A stretch of DNA of 64,000 nt from assembly GCF_028281305.1 (NCBI RefSeq), contig NZ_JANQKD010000087.1, positions 58,236-122,235 on the forward strand, read 5' to 3'. Below the pieces are notes generated by a model that saw only the letters and a program-made list of their open reading frames with translations, did not search any database and was not told the DNA's origin. Source of the DNA: Pelagibius sp. (lineage in GTDB: Bacteria; Pseudomonadota; Alphaproteobacteria; Kiloniellales; Kiloniellaceae). The translations under genes were made by a program, and so were the position numbers. Of the stretch, positions 1-7,975 are shown one piece after another (position 1 is the stretch's first letter; the number at the start of each line of letters is the position of its first letter).

Positions 1-127
1 AGACCGCGGCCAAGGCAGCGACCACAAGATGCGCGCGGCCCTCGAACAAGCGCCGATTGCTCTCGACGGTCTCTTCGTCGACCCCTTTGACTGTGATTGG
101 GCTCTCGGTTTCGGCTTGATTTGTCAC
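1..127 (-). CDS. TRAP transporter permease, N-terminal fragment (cut by window edge)
   Basis: The reverse strand reads from a GTG at 127 for 42 codons to the edge without a stop. The peptide begins VTNQAETESPITVKGVDE and ends in a basic segment followed by LVVAALAAV, which looks like the entry to a first membrane helix. An in-frame TAA lies six codons upstream and an AGGGAGGGG ribosome site precedes the GTG, so this start is well supported. Position directly after a TAXI-type binding protein on the same strand fits the fused 4TM/12TM permease that normally follows it. The family call rests on this context, because too little of the gene is present for domain evidence. Confidence 0.6.
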   Translation of the reverse strand, partial: MTNQAETESPITVKGVDEETVESNRRLFEGRAHLVVAALAAV

Positions 128-225
128 AGTCCCCTCCCTCTTTTAGCCGTCAGTCTGCCTGAGCGGTTTCAGAATACCAGCGCTTATTCCCCTCGCCGGG
201 TGCGGGTAAGCCCATGTGGCGGCTG

Positions 226-260
226 AAAAAAGGGGCCGCCTCGCAGAGCAAGGCGGCCCC
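226..260 (-). terminator. Intrinsic terminator/attenuator between TAXI binding protein and permease
   Basis: On the minus strand a perfect 10-bp stem (GGGGCCGCCT with AGGCGGCCCC) closes a 9-nt loop and runs straight into six T residues. It sits 24 nt after the stop of the binding-protein gene and about 100 nt before the permease start. It probably lets more binding protein than permease be made, as is common for such pairs. Confidence 0.85.
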
Positions 261-283
261 CAACCGCTGTCGGAAAACGAGGC

Positions 284-1264
284 TCAGCCGCCGTGGACCA
301 TGTCCCCGGCAATCGAGGCGCCGTTCTCGTTGAACCACTTGGCCGCACCCGGATGCCACTTCATCACTTCGTTCTTGTCCCAGTTCTCGGGCAGCGTCGA
401 ACGGGCGGCACGGTGGATGGTGACCATACGATCGTTGTCGGACATCACCACATTGACAACCGCATAGACGAAGTCTTCCGGCAGATCGCAGTTGGCAATC
501 GCGAAGTTCCACATGGAAACCGAACGCGCATCGCTGTCCAAGGTGGTGTAGGTATCAGCGGCGATGTCGAAGGAGGAGACGGGGAAGGTCTCGAGAATCT
601 TCGCCTGTTCTTCCGCCGTGAACTCGATGATGTTCACATCGGTTTGCACTTCGAGCTGGCTGACGGCAGGCACCGGCACGCCGGCTGCAAAGGCGATCAC
701 GTCGAGCAGACCGTCCTGAAGCTGGCCACCCAGATCCGACCAGCCGCCGTTGCGGCGATCGAAGTTGACGCCGAGCGTCTCCATCATGCGCGGGAAGTAG
801 GTGTCCGATGTCGAACCCGCCGGGCCGAAACCGATGCGGGCACCGTCAGGAATGTCCTTGACGGACGCAATGCCGGACGACGACAGGGCGGTGATCGAAA
901 ACGGCGTCTGATACATCGGGAACATCGCGCAGGCATTGGTCATCTGCAGACCCGGGGCGATGGGGTTGGTGCCCTGAATCGACTCCGCCGCAGGGCCCAT
1001 GGTCGTCATGCCAAAGGCTGCATCGCCGGTGTGCACCAGCGCCATGTTCTGCATGGGGCCGCCGGTGACCTCGCCACCGCCGGAGATGCCCAACTCTTCC
1101 GCTACGAGGTTGGCCCAGCCCGAGCCGTAGGCGAAGTAGGTCCCGCCTTGTGAGGCCGTACCAACGGTGAAGCTCTCCGGCCAGCCCGCGCGATCCTGGG
1201 CAAAGCCCGTTGTTGCGGTGAGGGCGATGGCAACGGCAGTGCCAGCGAATACCGAAAATCTCAT
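284..1264 (-). CDS. TAXI family TRAP transporter solute-binding protein
   Basis: Predicted periplasmic receptor (326 aa) that captures a small organic acid or amino-acid-like ligand and delivers it to a TRAP permease. A signal peptide spans about residues 1-22, with cleavage likely after TTGFA. The mature protein opens with the family-typical segment FTVGTASQGGTYFAYGSGW, and length matches TAXI proteins (about 320-330 aa). The ATG is preceded by GGGAG at a 6-nt spacing. The permease begins downstream at 127 on the same strand, separated by a strong hairpin terminator. The ligand cannot be told from the sequence. Confidence 0.9.
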   Translation of the reverse strand: MRFSVFAGTAVAIALTATTGFAQDRAGWPESFTVGTASQGGTYFAYGSGWANLVAEELGISGGGEVTGGPMQNMALVHTGDAAFGMTTMGPAAESIQGTNPIAPGLQMTNACAMFPMYQTPFSITALSSSGIASVKDIPDGARIGFGPAGSTSDTYFPRMMETLGVNFDRRNGGWSDLGGQLQDGLLDVIAFAAGVPVPAVSQLEVQTDVNIIEFTAEEQAKILETFPVSSFDIAADTYTTLDSDARSVSMWNFAIANCDLPEDFVYAVVNVVMSDNDRMVTIHRAARSTLPENWDKNEVMKWHPGAAKWFNENGASIAGDMVHGG

Positions 1265-1841
1265 TTAGAACTCCCTATACGGTTTTGCACAGCTCGCAAG
1301 CTGAGCGGTTTGATTGATACGGTTGGTGTAGGTACCGGTTTCTCAGACTGCTGGTTGTTGATGATTTATGCCCGCAGCCGACAAACTCCACTCATGGCGG
1401 AGCGATTCCAGAGCCTTGCAGGCTTCAGAGGACCGCTTCGTTCAAGGTGTCCTGAAGAAGTCGACGCCGTCATGGCGCCGCGCCAACGTCCAGGGCGCAG
1501 CGGCGCTCTCTAAGATGGGGTCCGTACGCTTGGCGGGGCTGCGGCGCAAGCCACGGCAGCCGCCCTGGCAGTCGGATGAGTCTTCACTGGTTTCCTCCCG
1601 TTTCGTGTTTCGCGCCGGGATTGATTGCCCGAAGACCGGCACGTTGACCGGAGTTCTGCAACCGGCATGCCAAACCTCTGGTCACCGCCACAGCGCGTTT
1701 AAGTCGTTGATGATTAAACAGGACATCGGCCCCCACCGCCACCCGGGCCGATGCGCCATGTTACCCGGCCTACCCAAGGCCGGCTATGGGTGTGTGGATT
1801 TCTACACATCCGGCCACATTCGGTCACTTCTGGCGGCTGGC
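1265..1841. other. 577-bp intergenic region with TAXI promoter side and two hairpins
   Basis: No convincing gene is visible. The left end must hold the promoter of the TAXI gene. Two inverted repeats lie just after the stop of the ScfR-like gene: CCGGCC/GGCCGG at 1765-1783, and ATCGGCCC/GGGCCGAT at 1725-1752 with a 12-nt loop. Neither is followed by a T-run, so they are not canonical terminators. I looked for a sigma-54 -24/-12 element for the nearby DctBD-type system and found none. Confidence 0.5.
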
Positions 1842-3248
1842 CTAGCTTTCGTAGCGGGTGTTGCCCCGGCGCTTGGTGTCGATGGGCAGTTCGATGAACA
1901 GCGGCTGGTGGGCGCGCTGGGAGCAGGCCTGGCGGGGGCAGAGGTGGCAGTTAATGCCGATCGGGCTGAACAGCCCCGCCTCCTCCGTATTGAAGGGCGC
2001 GGCGTAGGCCAGGCGGTGGGCATGGCGCATCTCGCAGCCCAGCGAGAGCACGAGGCGGCGGTCCTGGGTATCGCGGCTGAAAACCGGGCGCTCGGTCGTG
2101 CGGCTGATGGTGAAGAAGCGCTCGCCGTCGGGCAGTTCGACGAACTGCGGCACGATCACGCCCGGCGTGCGAAAGGCGGTGTGGATGTTCCAGACCGGGC
2201 AGGCGCCGCCGTGCTCGGCGATCTGAAAGGAGGTGGCGTTGAACCGCTTGGTGACGTTGCCTGCCTTGTCGACGCGCAGGAAGAAAAACGGCACGCCCCG
2301 CGCGCCCTCGCGCTGCAGCGTGGTCAGGCGGTGGCAGACCTGCTCGAAGGACACGCCGAAGGCCGCGGCGAGACGGTCGATGTCGTAGTGGCTCTCCTCG
2401 GCAGCGGCATGGAAGGGCGCATAGGGCATCAGAAAGGCGGAGGCGAAGTAGTTCGCCAATTCGACATGGCAGCGCGCCAGCCCGACCTCGGAGCGGACCG
2501 CGCTGCCGGCGGTCAGCCCCTCCAGCACATGCGGCAGTTCCACCAGGCAGAGCACGTGGGCCAGCTGGAACACCCGATTCTGGTGGTCGAGCGCCTCCGA
2601 AAGCCGGACGAGGCCCGCCGCCTCGTCGTGGATGCGCAGCGCCTGGCTCATCTCCTCGACCGGCGCGGTCTGGACGGAGATGCCGTGGACCTTGCGCAGG
2701 CGGGCCTTCAGGACTGCATAGACATCGTCGACGTCGCAGGGCTCGGCGGCGCGCAGCTCCTCCGCCGCGCTCTCAAGCTCGGCGAAGTGGTTGGCATGAT
2801 CGCGGAAGAAATCGTGAATAATGGTCTCCGGCGAGGTGGCCAGGATGTCGTCGGGCATCCGCTCGTTGCCGAGACGCATCATCTTCTCCAGCGCCGTGCG
2901 ATGGCTGCGGTAGAGCTGGAGGAAGCTCTCGACCAGACGGGGCGCGTGGTCGATGGCGGCGCGCAGTTCCTGCAGGTCAGGTGGCGCCGCGCCGAAGGCC
3001 GGGTCCTGCAGGGCGCTGCGCAGATCGGCCAGGCGGGTCGAGGACTCGTCCTTGATGAGATCGCGCCAATCGACGCCGTAGGCATCCGAGAGCGCCATCA
3101 GCATCTGCACCGAGAGGCTGCGCTGATTGTTCTCCAGCAGGTTCACGTAGGCGGTGCTGACGCCCAGCGCCCCGGCCATCTCGGCCTGGGTCTGACGGTG
3201 GTCGCGGCGCAGCCGGCGCAGCCGCGGGCCGATCAGGGTTTTTCGCAT
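1842..3248 (-). CDS. ScfR-family (short-chain fatty acyl-CoA) transcriptional regulator
   Basis: Cytoplasmic regulator of 468 aa. An N-terminal XRE helix-turn-helix (about residues 10-65, containing QTQAEMAGALGVSTAYV and LLENNQRSLS) is followed by a central ImmA/IrrE-like region with ELANYFASAFLMPY. The C-terminal DUF2083-like part contains the Cys-rich NCHLCPRQACSQRA. This is the layout of RamB/PccR/MccR-type regulators of propionyl-, methylmalonyl- or acetyl-CoA metabolism. I chose the ATG at 3248 because the longer frame upstream is divergent-promoter DNA and homologues start MRKxLIGPRLRxLR. It is divergent from the ketopantoate-reductase-like gene. Plausible targets here are prpE and the RpiR-ABC operon, whose promoter carries a family-type operator. 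Confidence 0.85.
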   Translation of the reverse strand: MRKTLIGPRLRRLRRDHRQTQAEMAGALGVSTAYVNLLENNQRSLSVQMLMALSDAYGVDWRDLIKDESSTRLADLRSALQDPAFGAAPPDLQELRAAIDHAPRLVESFLQLYRSHRTALEKMMRLGNERMPDDILATSPETIIHDFFRDHANHFAELESAAEELRAAEPCDVDDVYAVLKARLRKVHGISVQTAPVEEMSQALRIHDEAAGLVRLSEALDHQNRVFQLAHVLCLVELPHVLEGLTAGSAVRSEVGLARCHVELANYFASAFLMPYAPFHAAAEESHYDIDRLAAAFGVSFEQVCHRLTTLQREGARGVPFFFLRVDKAGNVTKRFNATSFQIAEHGGACPVWNIHTAFRTPGVIVPQFVELPDGERFFTISRTTERPVFSRDTQDRRLVLSLGCEMRHAHRLAYAAPFNTEEAGLFSPIGINCHLCPRQACSQRAHQPLFIELPIDTKRRGNTRYES

Positions 3249-3278
3249 GGCATGATCGCTATTAACAATTTTACATAT

Positions 3279-3307
3279 TTTGACAAATGTTGTGCCGACT
3301 GACAACA
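3279..3307. promoter_or_regulatory. Candidate operator in divergent promoter of ScfR-like regulator
   Basis: This AT-rich stretch stands out against GC-rich surroundings. It holds TTTGACAAA (3279-3287), a one-base-expanded variant of the TTTGCAAA half-site known for ScfR regulators. A perfect inverted repeat TGTTGT-N8-ACAACA (3288-3307) abuts it. It lies 31 nt from the regulator start and suits autoregulation; this is an inference. Confidence 0.45.
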
Positions 3308-3415
3308 CATAAACCCGAAAGTTGACGTCTCCGGCCCGCCTCGCGGTTAAAGTGTTTGTCTTCGTGCAATTCCAAAGACCGCCCTTCAGGCGGCCGAACA
3401 CAGGCGGACCTCCCA

Positions 3416-4468
3416 ATGGCTTACAAAATCCTCATCCTCGGCGCTTCCTACGGCTCGCTGCTCGGCACCAAGCTGCTGATGGCCGGGCACGACGTGACCC
3501 TGGTCTGCCGCAGCCAGACGGCCCGGCTGATCAATGCCGAGGGCACGGAGGTGCGGCTGAAGCTGAAGGGCGAGGAGCAGCATCGGACGATCCGCTCCGG
3601 CGATCTGCCGGGCCGGCTCGATGCCAAGGCCCCGGAAGAGGTCGATCCGGCGGTCTACGATCTGGTCGCCCTGGCCATGCAGGAGCCGCAGTACAGCGCT
3701 CATGCGATCTGGACGCTGATGGTGCGCATCGCCGATGCCCATGTGCCCTGCCTGTCGATCATGAACATGCCGCCGCTGCCCTACCTGAAGCGCATTCCCG
3801 GCCTCGACGCGGCGCAGCTTCAGGCCAGCTACACCAACGCCCATGTCTGGGACCGCTTCGATCCGGACCTGATGACCCTCTGCAGCCCGGACCCTCAGGC
3901 CTTCCGTCCGCCGGAAGAGCAGCCCAACGTGCTGCACGTGGGCCTGCCGACCAACTTCAAGGCCGCCGCCTTCGCCGACCCTGCGCACGACAAGATGCTG
4001 CGCCGCCTGGAGGCGGATATCGACGCGGTGCGCCTCGACGGCAAAGAGGTCCCGGTGAAGCTGCGGGTCTTCGACTCCCTCTTCGTGCCCCTGGCCAAGT
4101 GGTCGATGCTGCTGACCGGCAACTACCGCTGCATCACGGCGGGCGAGCCGCGGCCGATCCGCGAGGCGGTGCATGCGGACCTGGAAGCTTCCCGCACCAT
4201 CTACGCCCACGTCGATGCCATCGCCCGGCGCCTGGGCGCCGACCCCGCCGACCAGGTGCCCTTCGAGAAGTACGCCCGGGCCGCGGAAGGGCTGCTGAAG
4301 CCCTCCTCCGCCGCGCGCGCGGTGGCGGCCGGCGCGCCGGCCATCGAGCGGGTCGACCGCCTGGTCCAGCTCATCGGCCGCTCGCTCGGAATGGACAGCG
4401 CCGCCGTCGACTGGGTGGTCGCCACGGTCGACGCCAAGCTCGCCCAAAACCAGCGCCTCTCGGCCTGA
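3416..4468 (+). CDS. Ketopantoate reductase-like (ApbA/PanE N-terminal) NAD(P)-binding protein
   Basis: Protein of 350 aa with an N-terminal Rossmann strand-loop-helix, ILILGASYGSLLGTKLLMAG, then HDVTLVCR, as in 2-dehydropantoate 2-reductases and related dehydrogenases. The rest diverges from true PanE: I do not see the usual catalytic Lys/Asn/Ser pattern clearly, so the substrate is unknown. The start was set at the ATG MAYKILILG because it opens the Rossmann fold directly; the longer frame lies in promoter DNA. It is divergent from the ScfR-like regulator, which could control it. A strong terminator follows, so it is probably monocistronic. Confidence 0.7.
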   Translation: MAYKILILGASYGSLLGTKLLMAGHDVTLVCRSQTARLINAEGTEVRLKLKGEEQHRTIRSGDLPGRLDAKAPEEVDPAVYDLVALAMQEPQYSAHAIWTLMVRIADAHVPCLSIMNMPPLPYLKRIPGLDAAQLQASYTNAHVWDRFDPDLMTLCSPDPQAFRPPEEQPNVLHVGLPTNFKAAAFADPAHDKMLRRLEADIDAVRLDGKEVPVKLRVFDSLFVPLAKWSMLLTGNYRCITAGEPRPIREAVHADLEASRTIYAHVDAIARRLGADPADQVPFEKYARAAEGLLKPSSAARAVAAGAPAIERVDRLVQLIGRSLGMDSAAVDWVVATVDAKLAQNQRLSA

Positions 4469-4507
4469 TTCTCCTTCACTCCGAGGGAAGGCTCTGCCTC
4501 GACCTCT

Positions 4508-4542
4508 GCCGCCGGGAGTAGCGCTGCCCCGGCGGCTTTTCT
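4508..4542 (+). terminator. Intrinsic terminator after ketopantoate reductase-like gene
   Basis: A perfect 9-bp stem (GCCGCCGGG with CCCGGCGGC), an 11-nt loop and TTTTCTT begin 40 nt after the stop codon. Confidence 0.85.
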
Positions 4543-4655
4543 TATGGCACCGGCTCGGTGCCGTGCAGGCCGCGTCCCCTTTCTGACCGTCGACCTTTCA
4601 CCGCCGACGCCCTAGGTTTCATAGCGGGGCGAGGAAGCAACGGAGGAGCATCAGG

Positions 4656-5204
4656 GTGACGGAGAGCCAATTCTTCAAGGGCGCCCTGCGCGCCATGGCG
4701 GTTGGCCTGGTGCTGCTGCAGGGCGCAGCGGTCGCGGCCGAGCCGCTCAGGGCACCGCTGCAACTGGCACAGACTCAGACCGACACCGCCATCGTCCGGG
4801 GCATCCAGCGCGAGCTGCTGGCCCACGGCTATCCGGCCGGCCCGGTGGACGGCATCATGGGGCGGGAGACCCGCGCGGCGATCCGCGCCTATCAGGGCGA
4901 CGCCGGCCTGACGGTGGACGGCGCGGCCAACCGCGCACTGCTGGACCACCTGAAGTTCGCGCTGCCCAAGGTCACCCGCTTCGGCGAGCCGGTGGTCGGC
5001 ACCGTACTCAGCGTCCAGCGCGAACTGGCCGCGCGCGGCTATTACCTGGGCCCGCACGACGGCCTGGCGGGCCCGGCCACCTACCGCGCGCTGGACCGCT
5101 TCCAGGCCGATGCCGGCCTGCCCCTCGACACCGCCCTCGACTCCCGTCTGCTGCAGGACATCCGCGACGCCCCGCCGGAGATCAAGGCCGACCCTGCGTT
5201 CTAA
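4656..5204 (+). CDS. Secreted protein with two peptidoglycan-binding (PG_binding_1) domains
   Basis: Protein of 182 aa. Residues 1-28 form a signal sequence (MAVGLVLLQGAAVAA) for export to the periplasm. Two PG_binding_1 modules follow at about 46-96 and 117-168. Each has the pattern xVQREL-x-GYxxGPxDGxxGxxTxxAxxxFQ (for example HGYPAGPVDGIMGRETRAA and RGYYLGPHDGLAGPATYRA). No catalytic domain is visible, so it probably only binds or anchors to the wall. The GTG start has GGAGGA nine bases upstream. Confidence 0.8.
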   Translation: MTESQFFKGALRAMAVGLVLLQGAAVAAEPLRAPLQLAQTQTDTAIVRGIQRELLAHGYPAGPVDGIMGRETRAAIRAYQGDAGLTVDGAANRALLDHLKFALPKVTRFGEPVVGTVLSVQRELAARGYYLGPHDGLAGPATYRALDRFQADAGLPLDTALDSRLLQDIRDAPPEIKADPAF

Positions 5205-5259
5205 AGAGCCGACGATCCTGGATACTCAAACCTGGCTTCGCTACTCAAGCCCGGCTTCG

Positions 5260-6018
5260 CTACTCAAGCAATGAGCGGATCATTTCGCTGAATGCGTCGC
5301 GCATAGGCAGATCAAGATCGAGGGCGAGTTGACGGCGCTCGACTTCGATGGCTTCACCGGTGTTCGGGTCGGCGGCTTGTTTCGTGATCGGCACCCAGCG
5401 CAAGACCCAACCGCGTTTCTCCCACTGTGGAAGGTCATTGAAATTGATCCCGCCCTTCTGGAACAGCAACTCGTTTTTGGCAGCAACCGATAGGCCGTCC
5501 AATGCTTGTTGGGCCTGCTTTGGATCCTGCCCCTTTTTGCGCAGCAGCCAGAAGCAATGAGCGTTGAGCGCGTTGCGGTGAGCGTCCTCGTTCCGCCAGC
5601 GGAAATAGTCGACGACGTCGACCGCGCGTGGCAGTTGGCTGATCCTGCAATCGAAACTCGCAGTATCTTCAAGCAACAAGGAGAATTTCGCGCTGGCCTC
5701 TCCGGCAAGCACTGAGTTCAGCTTCCGAAGCTTACGCCCGAAGCTGCCTTCATCCGGATGAAACAGCAAGGAGATCTCGTCGCTCTGTGAATAGCAGAGC
5801 AGGAAGTTGAACCCACAGTCCATCAGATGACGGCCGGTCTCCACCATCATGTCGCGGAACCGTGGGTCAAAAGGCGACTCGAAGGGATGCCGCTCGCGCA
5901 CCAACTTCGTGAAGCCGCGGCCGTCGAGCCGGGCCACCATCAGCACCCCAGGCAGCACGACAAGATCGTTTGCGGTCTCGTAGACCCGCATCTTTCGATC
6001 GAGCTCAGTGAACTTCAT
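5260..6018 (-). CDS. Thg1-like protein (tRNAHis guanylyltransferase family 3'-5' RNA polymerase)
   Basis: Protein of 252 aa in the Thg1 superfamily, which adds nucleotides to RNA 5' ends in the 3'-to-5' direction; bacterial members (TLPs) repair tRNA 5' ends on a template. The metal-binding palm motifs are present: ARLDGRGF (Asp32) and YSQSDEISLLF (Asp80-Glu81). The HINNLYN-type segment HRNALNAHCFWLLR and the C-terminal KNELLFQ...INFNDLPQWEKRG follow. The ATG at 6018 lies inside the end of the upstream kinase-like gene (14-nt overlap), so the two are translationally coupled. GC content is visibly lower than in the flanking genes, suggesting transfer. The exact RNA substrate is unknown. Confidence 0.9.
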   Translation of the reverse strand: MKFTELDRKMRVYETANDLVVLPGVLMVARLDGRGFTKLVRERHPFESPFDPRFRDMMVETGRHLMDCGFNFLLCYSQSDEISLLFHPDEGSFGRKLRKLNSVLAGEASAKFSLLLEDTASFDCRISQLPRAVDVVDYFRWRNEDAHRNALNAHCFWLLRKKGQDPKQAQQALDGLSVAAKNELLFQKGGINFNDLPQWEKRGWVLRWVPITKQAADPNTGEAIEVERRQLALDLDLPMRDAFSEMIRSLLE

Positions 6019-6457
6019 CGCGCCAATCGTCAACCGAAAAGGCGCTTCCGCCAACACAGGTTACATAGAACAAGGCATTGAATCCCTCTGACTGCCGCGG
6101 CAATTCCAGCCGGCGTGCAGTTCCAAGTATTGCCTTGTCCGGCACCCGTCGAAGCTCTTCACGCCTGGCATTGCGTTCAATCGCCTCCGAAGTCCTTGAA
6201 CTGAAGTAATAGCCGACGATCTCCGCACCCGCGGCCTGAGCAGGGCCGATGTAGCGCGCACGATCTGCGGCCGTTGGGTTGGTGTTGTCGATCACCACAT
6301 CCTGACCGCAGGCCAGGCAGGCATCGAACAAAGTCTTCTCTCGATGGCGTGTCCGCAGCATGTCGAGGTTGATCCGCAGGTGCGTGTTAAACAACCGCTC
6401 GCGGCAGAACGTCGACTTCCCACTGCCCTGAATTCCCGTCAGCACGACAACCTGCAT
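6005..6457 (-). CDS. Polynucleotide kinase-like AAA (P-loop) protein
   Basis: Protein of 150 aa. The N-terminal Walker A is GIQGSGKSTF (about residues 8-17). INLDMLR supplies a probable phosphoacceptor Asp, DNTNPT is the motif typical of T4 Pnk/PNKP-type kinases, and an Arg-rich lid ERNARREELRR follows. This is the minimal fold of 5'-OH polynucleotide kinases. It precedes and overlaps the Thg1-like gene by 14 nt. A kinase making 5'-phosphates would supply the end that Thg1-like enzymes activate and extend; this coupling is inferred. The ATG at 6457 was chosen for its AGGAGAG ribosome site. GC content is lower than in neighbours. Confidence 0.8.
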   Translation of the reverse strand: MQVVVLTGIQGSGKSTFCRERLFNTHLRINLDMLRTRHREKTLFDACLACGQDVVIDNTNPTAADRARYIGPAQAAGAEIVGYYFSSRTSEAIERNARREELRRVPDKAILGTARRLELPRQSEGFNALFYVTCVGGSAFSVDDWRDEVH

Positions 6458-6576
6458 TATGCCTCTCCTGCGGGCCAACGTCGGCGCTCCATCTCAGCCC
6501 GGCACACACTCTTGCGTTGGCGAGGTTCTAACACTCATCCTGCGCTTTACCGAGGCTGAATGCGGGGCCTTCTCTG

Positions 6577-7947
6577 CTATGAGCTATCGGATACTACGAA
6601 ATCCTCCCGCCGGATGCCGTGGCGGCGAAGCTTGTCGTAGAGGGTCTTGCGGGAGAGGCCGAGGGCTTCGTAGGTGGCCTTGAGGCTGCCGCCCTGGCGC
6701 TGCAGTTCGGCCTCCAGGATCGCCTTTTCGACGCTGTCCAGGCGCGCGGCCAGAGGCCCTTCGGCCGGCGGATCGAAGCCGTTGCCCGGCCCCGGCAGCG
6801 TGTCGGAAAGGCCGAGAACGAAGCGGTCGGCGGCGTTGCGCAGTTCGCGCACGTTGCCGGGCCAGTCGTGGGCCAGCAGCGCCGCCAGCCGCTGGCCGTC
6901 GAGTTCCGGAATTTCGCGGCGATAGCGCGCCCGCGCCTCGCGCGCCAGGTGATGGAACAGCAGGGGAATGTCGTCGCGGCGCTCGCGCAGCGGCGGGATC
7001 GCCAGGGTGACGACGTTCAGGCGGTAATAGAGGTCCTCGCGGAACCGCCCGGCGCGGCAGGCCTCTACAAGATCCTCCTTGCTGGCGGCGACGAAGCGCA
7101 GGTCGAGGGCGATGGCGGTGTTGGAGCCCAGGCGCTCGATGGCGCGCTGTTCGATGGCGCGCAGCAGCTTCACCTGCAGGTCCAACGGCATGGACTCGAT
7201 TTCGTCCAGCAGCACCGTGCCGCCGTCGGCGAACTCCAGCTTGCCGATGCGCTGGCGCTGGGCGCCGGTGAAGGCCCCCGCCTCGTGCCCGAAGAGCTCG
7301 CTCTCGATGATCTCCGCCGGCAAGGCCCCGCAGTTGATGGCGACGAAGGGCCCCCGGGCGCGGGGGCCGAAGTCGTGCAGGGCGCGGGCCACCACCTCTT
7401 TGCCGCTGCCGGTCTCCCCCGTGATCAGCACATCGGCATCCGTGTCCGCCAGGGCATGAAGCTGTTCACGTAGATGTTGCATCGCCGGCGTGCGGCCGAC
7501 CAGCCGCGCGTCGAGACCGCTGTCGGTCTCCAGTTCCTCGCGCAGGGCCCGGTTTTCCAGCACCAGGCGGCGCTTTTCCAGGGCGCGGTCGACGACGCTC
7601 GCCAGGTGGGAGGTGTCGAAGGGCTTTTCGATGAAATCGTAGGCCCCGGCGCGCATGGCCTCCACCGCCTGGGGCACGTCGCCGTGGCCGGTCACCAGCA
7701 CCACCGGCAGGCCCGGATCGATCTCCAGCGCCCGGCGCAGCAGCGCAAGGCCGTCCATCCCCGGCATCGTGATGTCGGTGACCAGAACGCCATAAAAGCT
7801 GCGGCTGAGCAGCGGCTCGACCTGACGCGCGGAAGCAAAGCAGGACACCTGATGTCCGCACAACTCCAGGCCCTGCTGGACGGCGTGGCGCAGCGGTTCC
7901 TCGTCGTCGACGAAGAGGACGGTGGCCCCGTTTGCAGCGGCGGTCAC
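6577..7947 (-). CDS. Sigma-54-dependent response regulator, NtrC/DctD type
   Basis: About 456 aa. The receiver domain comes first (LFVDDEEPLR; phosphoacceptor Asp in VTDITMPGMDG; EKPF). The central AAA+ domain has Walker A GETGSGKE, the sigma-54 contact loop GAFTGAQ and the FREDLYYRLNV segment. The C terminus is a Fis-type helix-turn-helix (LSRKTLYDKLRRHGIRR). It would activate RpoN promoters when phosphorylated by the kinase encoded just upstream, 28 nt away on the same strand. The start is uncertain: the first in-frame codon that clears the kinase stop is the GTG at 7947. DctD relatives control C4-dicarboxylate TRAP transport, but the target genes here are not identifiable. Confidence 0.9.
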   Translation of the reverse strand: MTAAANGATVLFVDDEEPLRHAVQQGLELCGHQVSCFASARQVEPLLSRSFYGVLVTDITMPGMDGLALLRRALEIDPGLPVVLVTGHGDVPQAVEAMRAGAYDFIEKPFDTSHLASVVDRALEKRRLVLENRALREELETDSGLDARLVGRTPAMQHLREQLHALADTDADVLITGETGSGKEVVARALHDFGPRARGPFVAINCGALPAEIIESELFGHEAGAFTGAQRQRIGKLEFADGGTVLLDEIESMPLDLQVKLLRAIEQRAIERLGSNTAIALDLRFVAASKEDLVEACRAGRFREDLYYRLNVVTLAIPPLRERRDDIPLLFHHLAREARARYRREIPELDGQRLAALLAHDWPGNVRELRNAADRFVLGLSDTLPGPGNGFDPPAEGPLAARLDSVEKAILEAELQRQGGSLKATYEALGLSRKTLYDKLRRHGIRREDFVVSDSS

Positions 7948-7975
7948 GGCAGCGGTGCCCCGGTCGGCACTGTCA

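Noticed and set aside
1265..1330. Sigma-54 promoter for the TAXI gene as a target of the DctBD-type system
   Set aside because: No TGGCAC-N5-TTGC-like -24/-12 element is present before this gene.
1368..3302. 644-codon plus-strand open frame
   Set aside because: It is antisense to the ScfR-like regulator, has no recognisable domain and runs through intergenic DNA. Long antisense frames are expected at this GC content.
4542..5057. 171-codon minus-strand frame opposite the peptidoglycan-binding gene
   Set aside because: The plus-strand gene has a signal peptide and two clear PG-binding modules; the opposite frame has no features.
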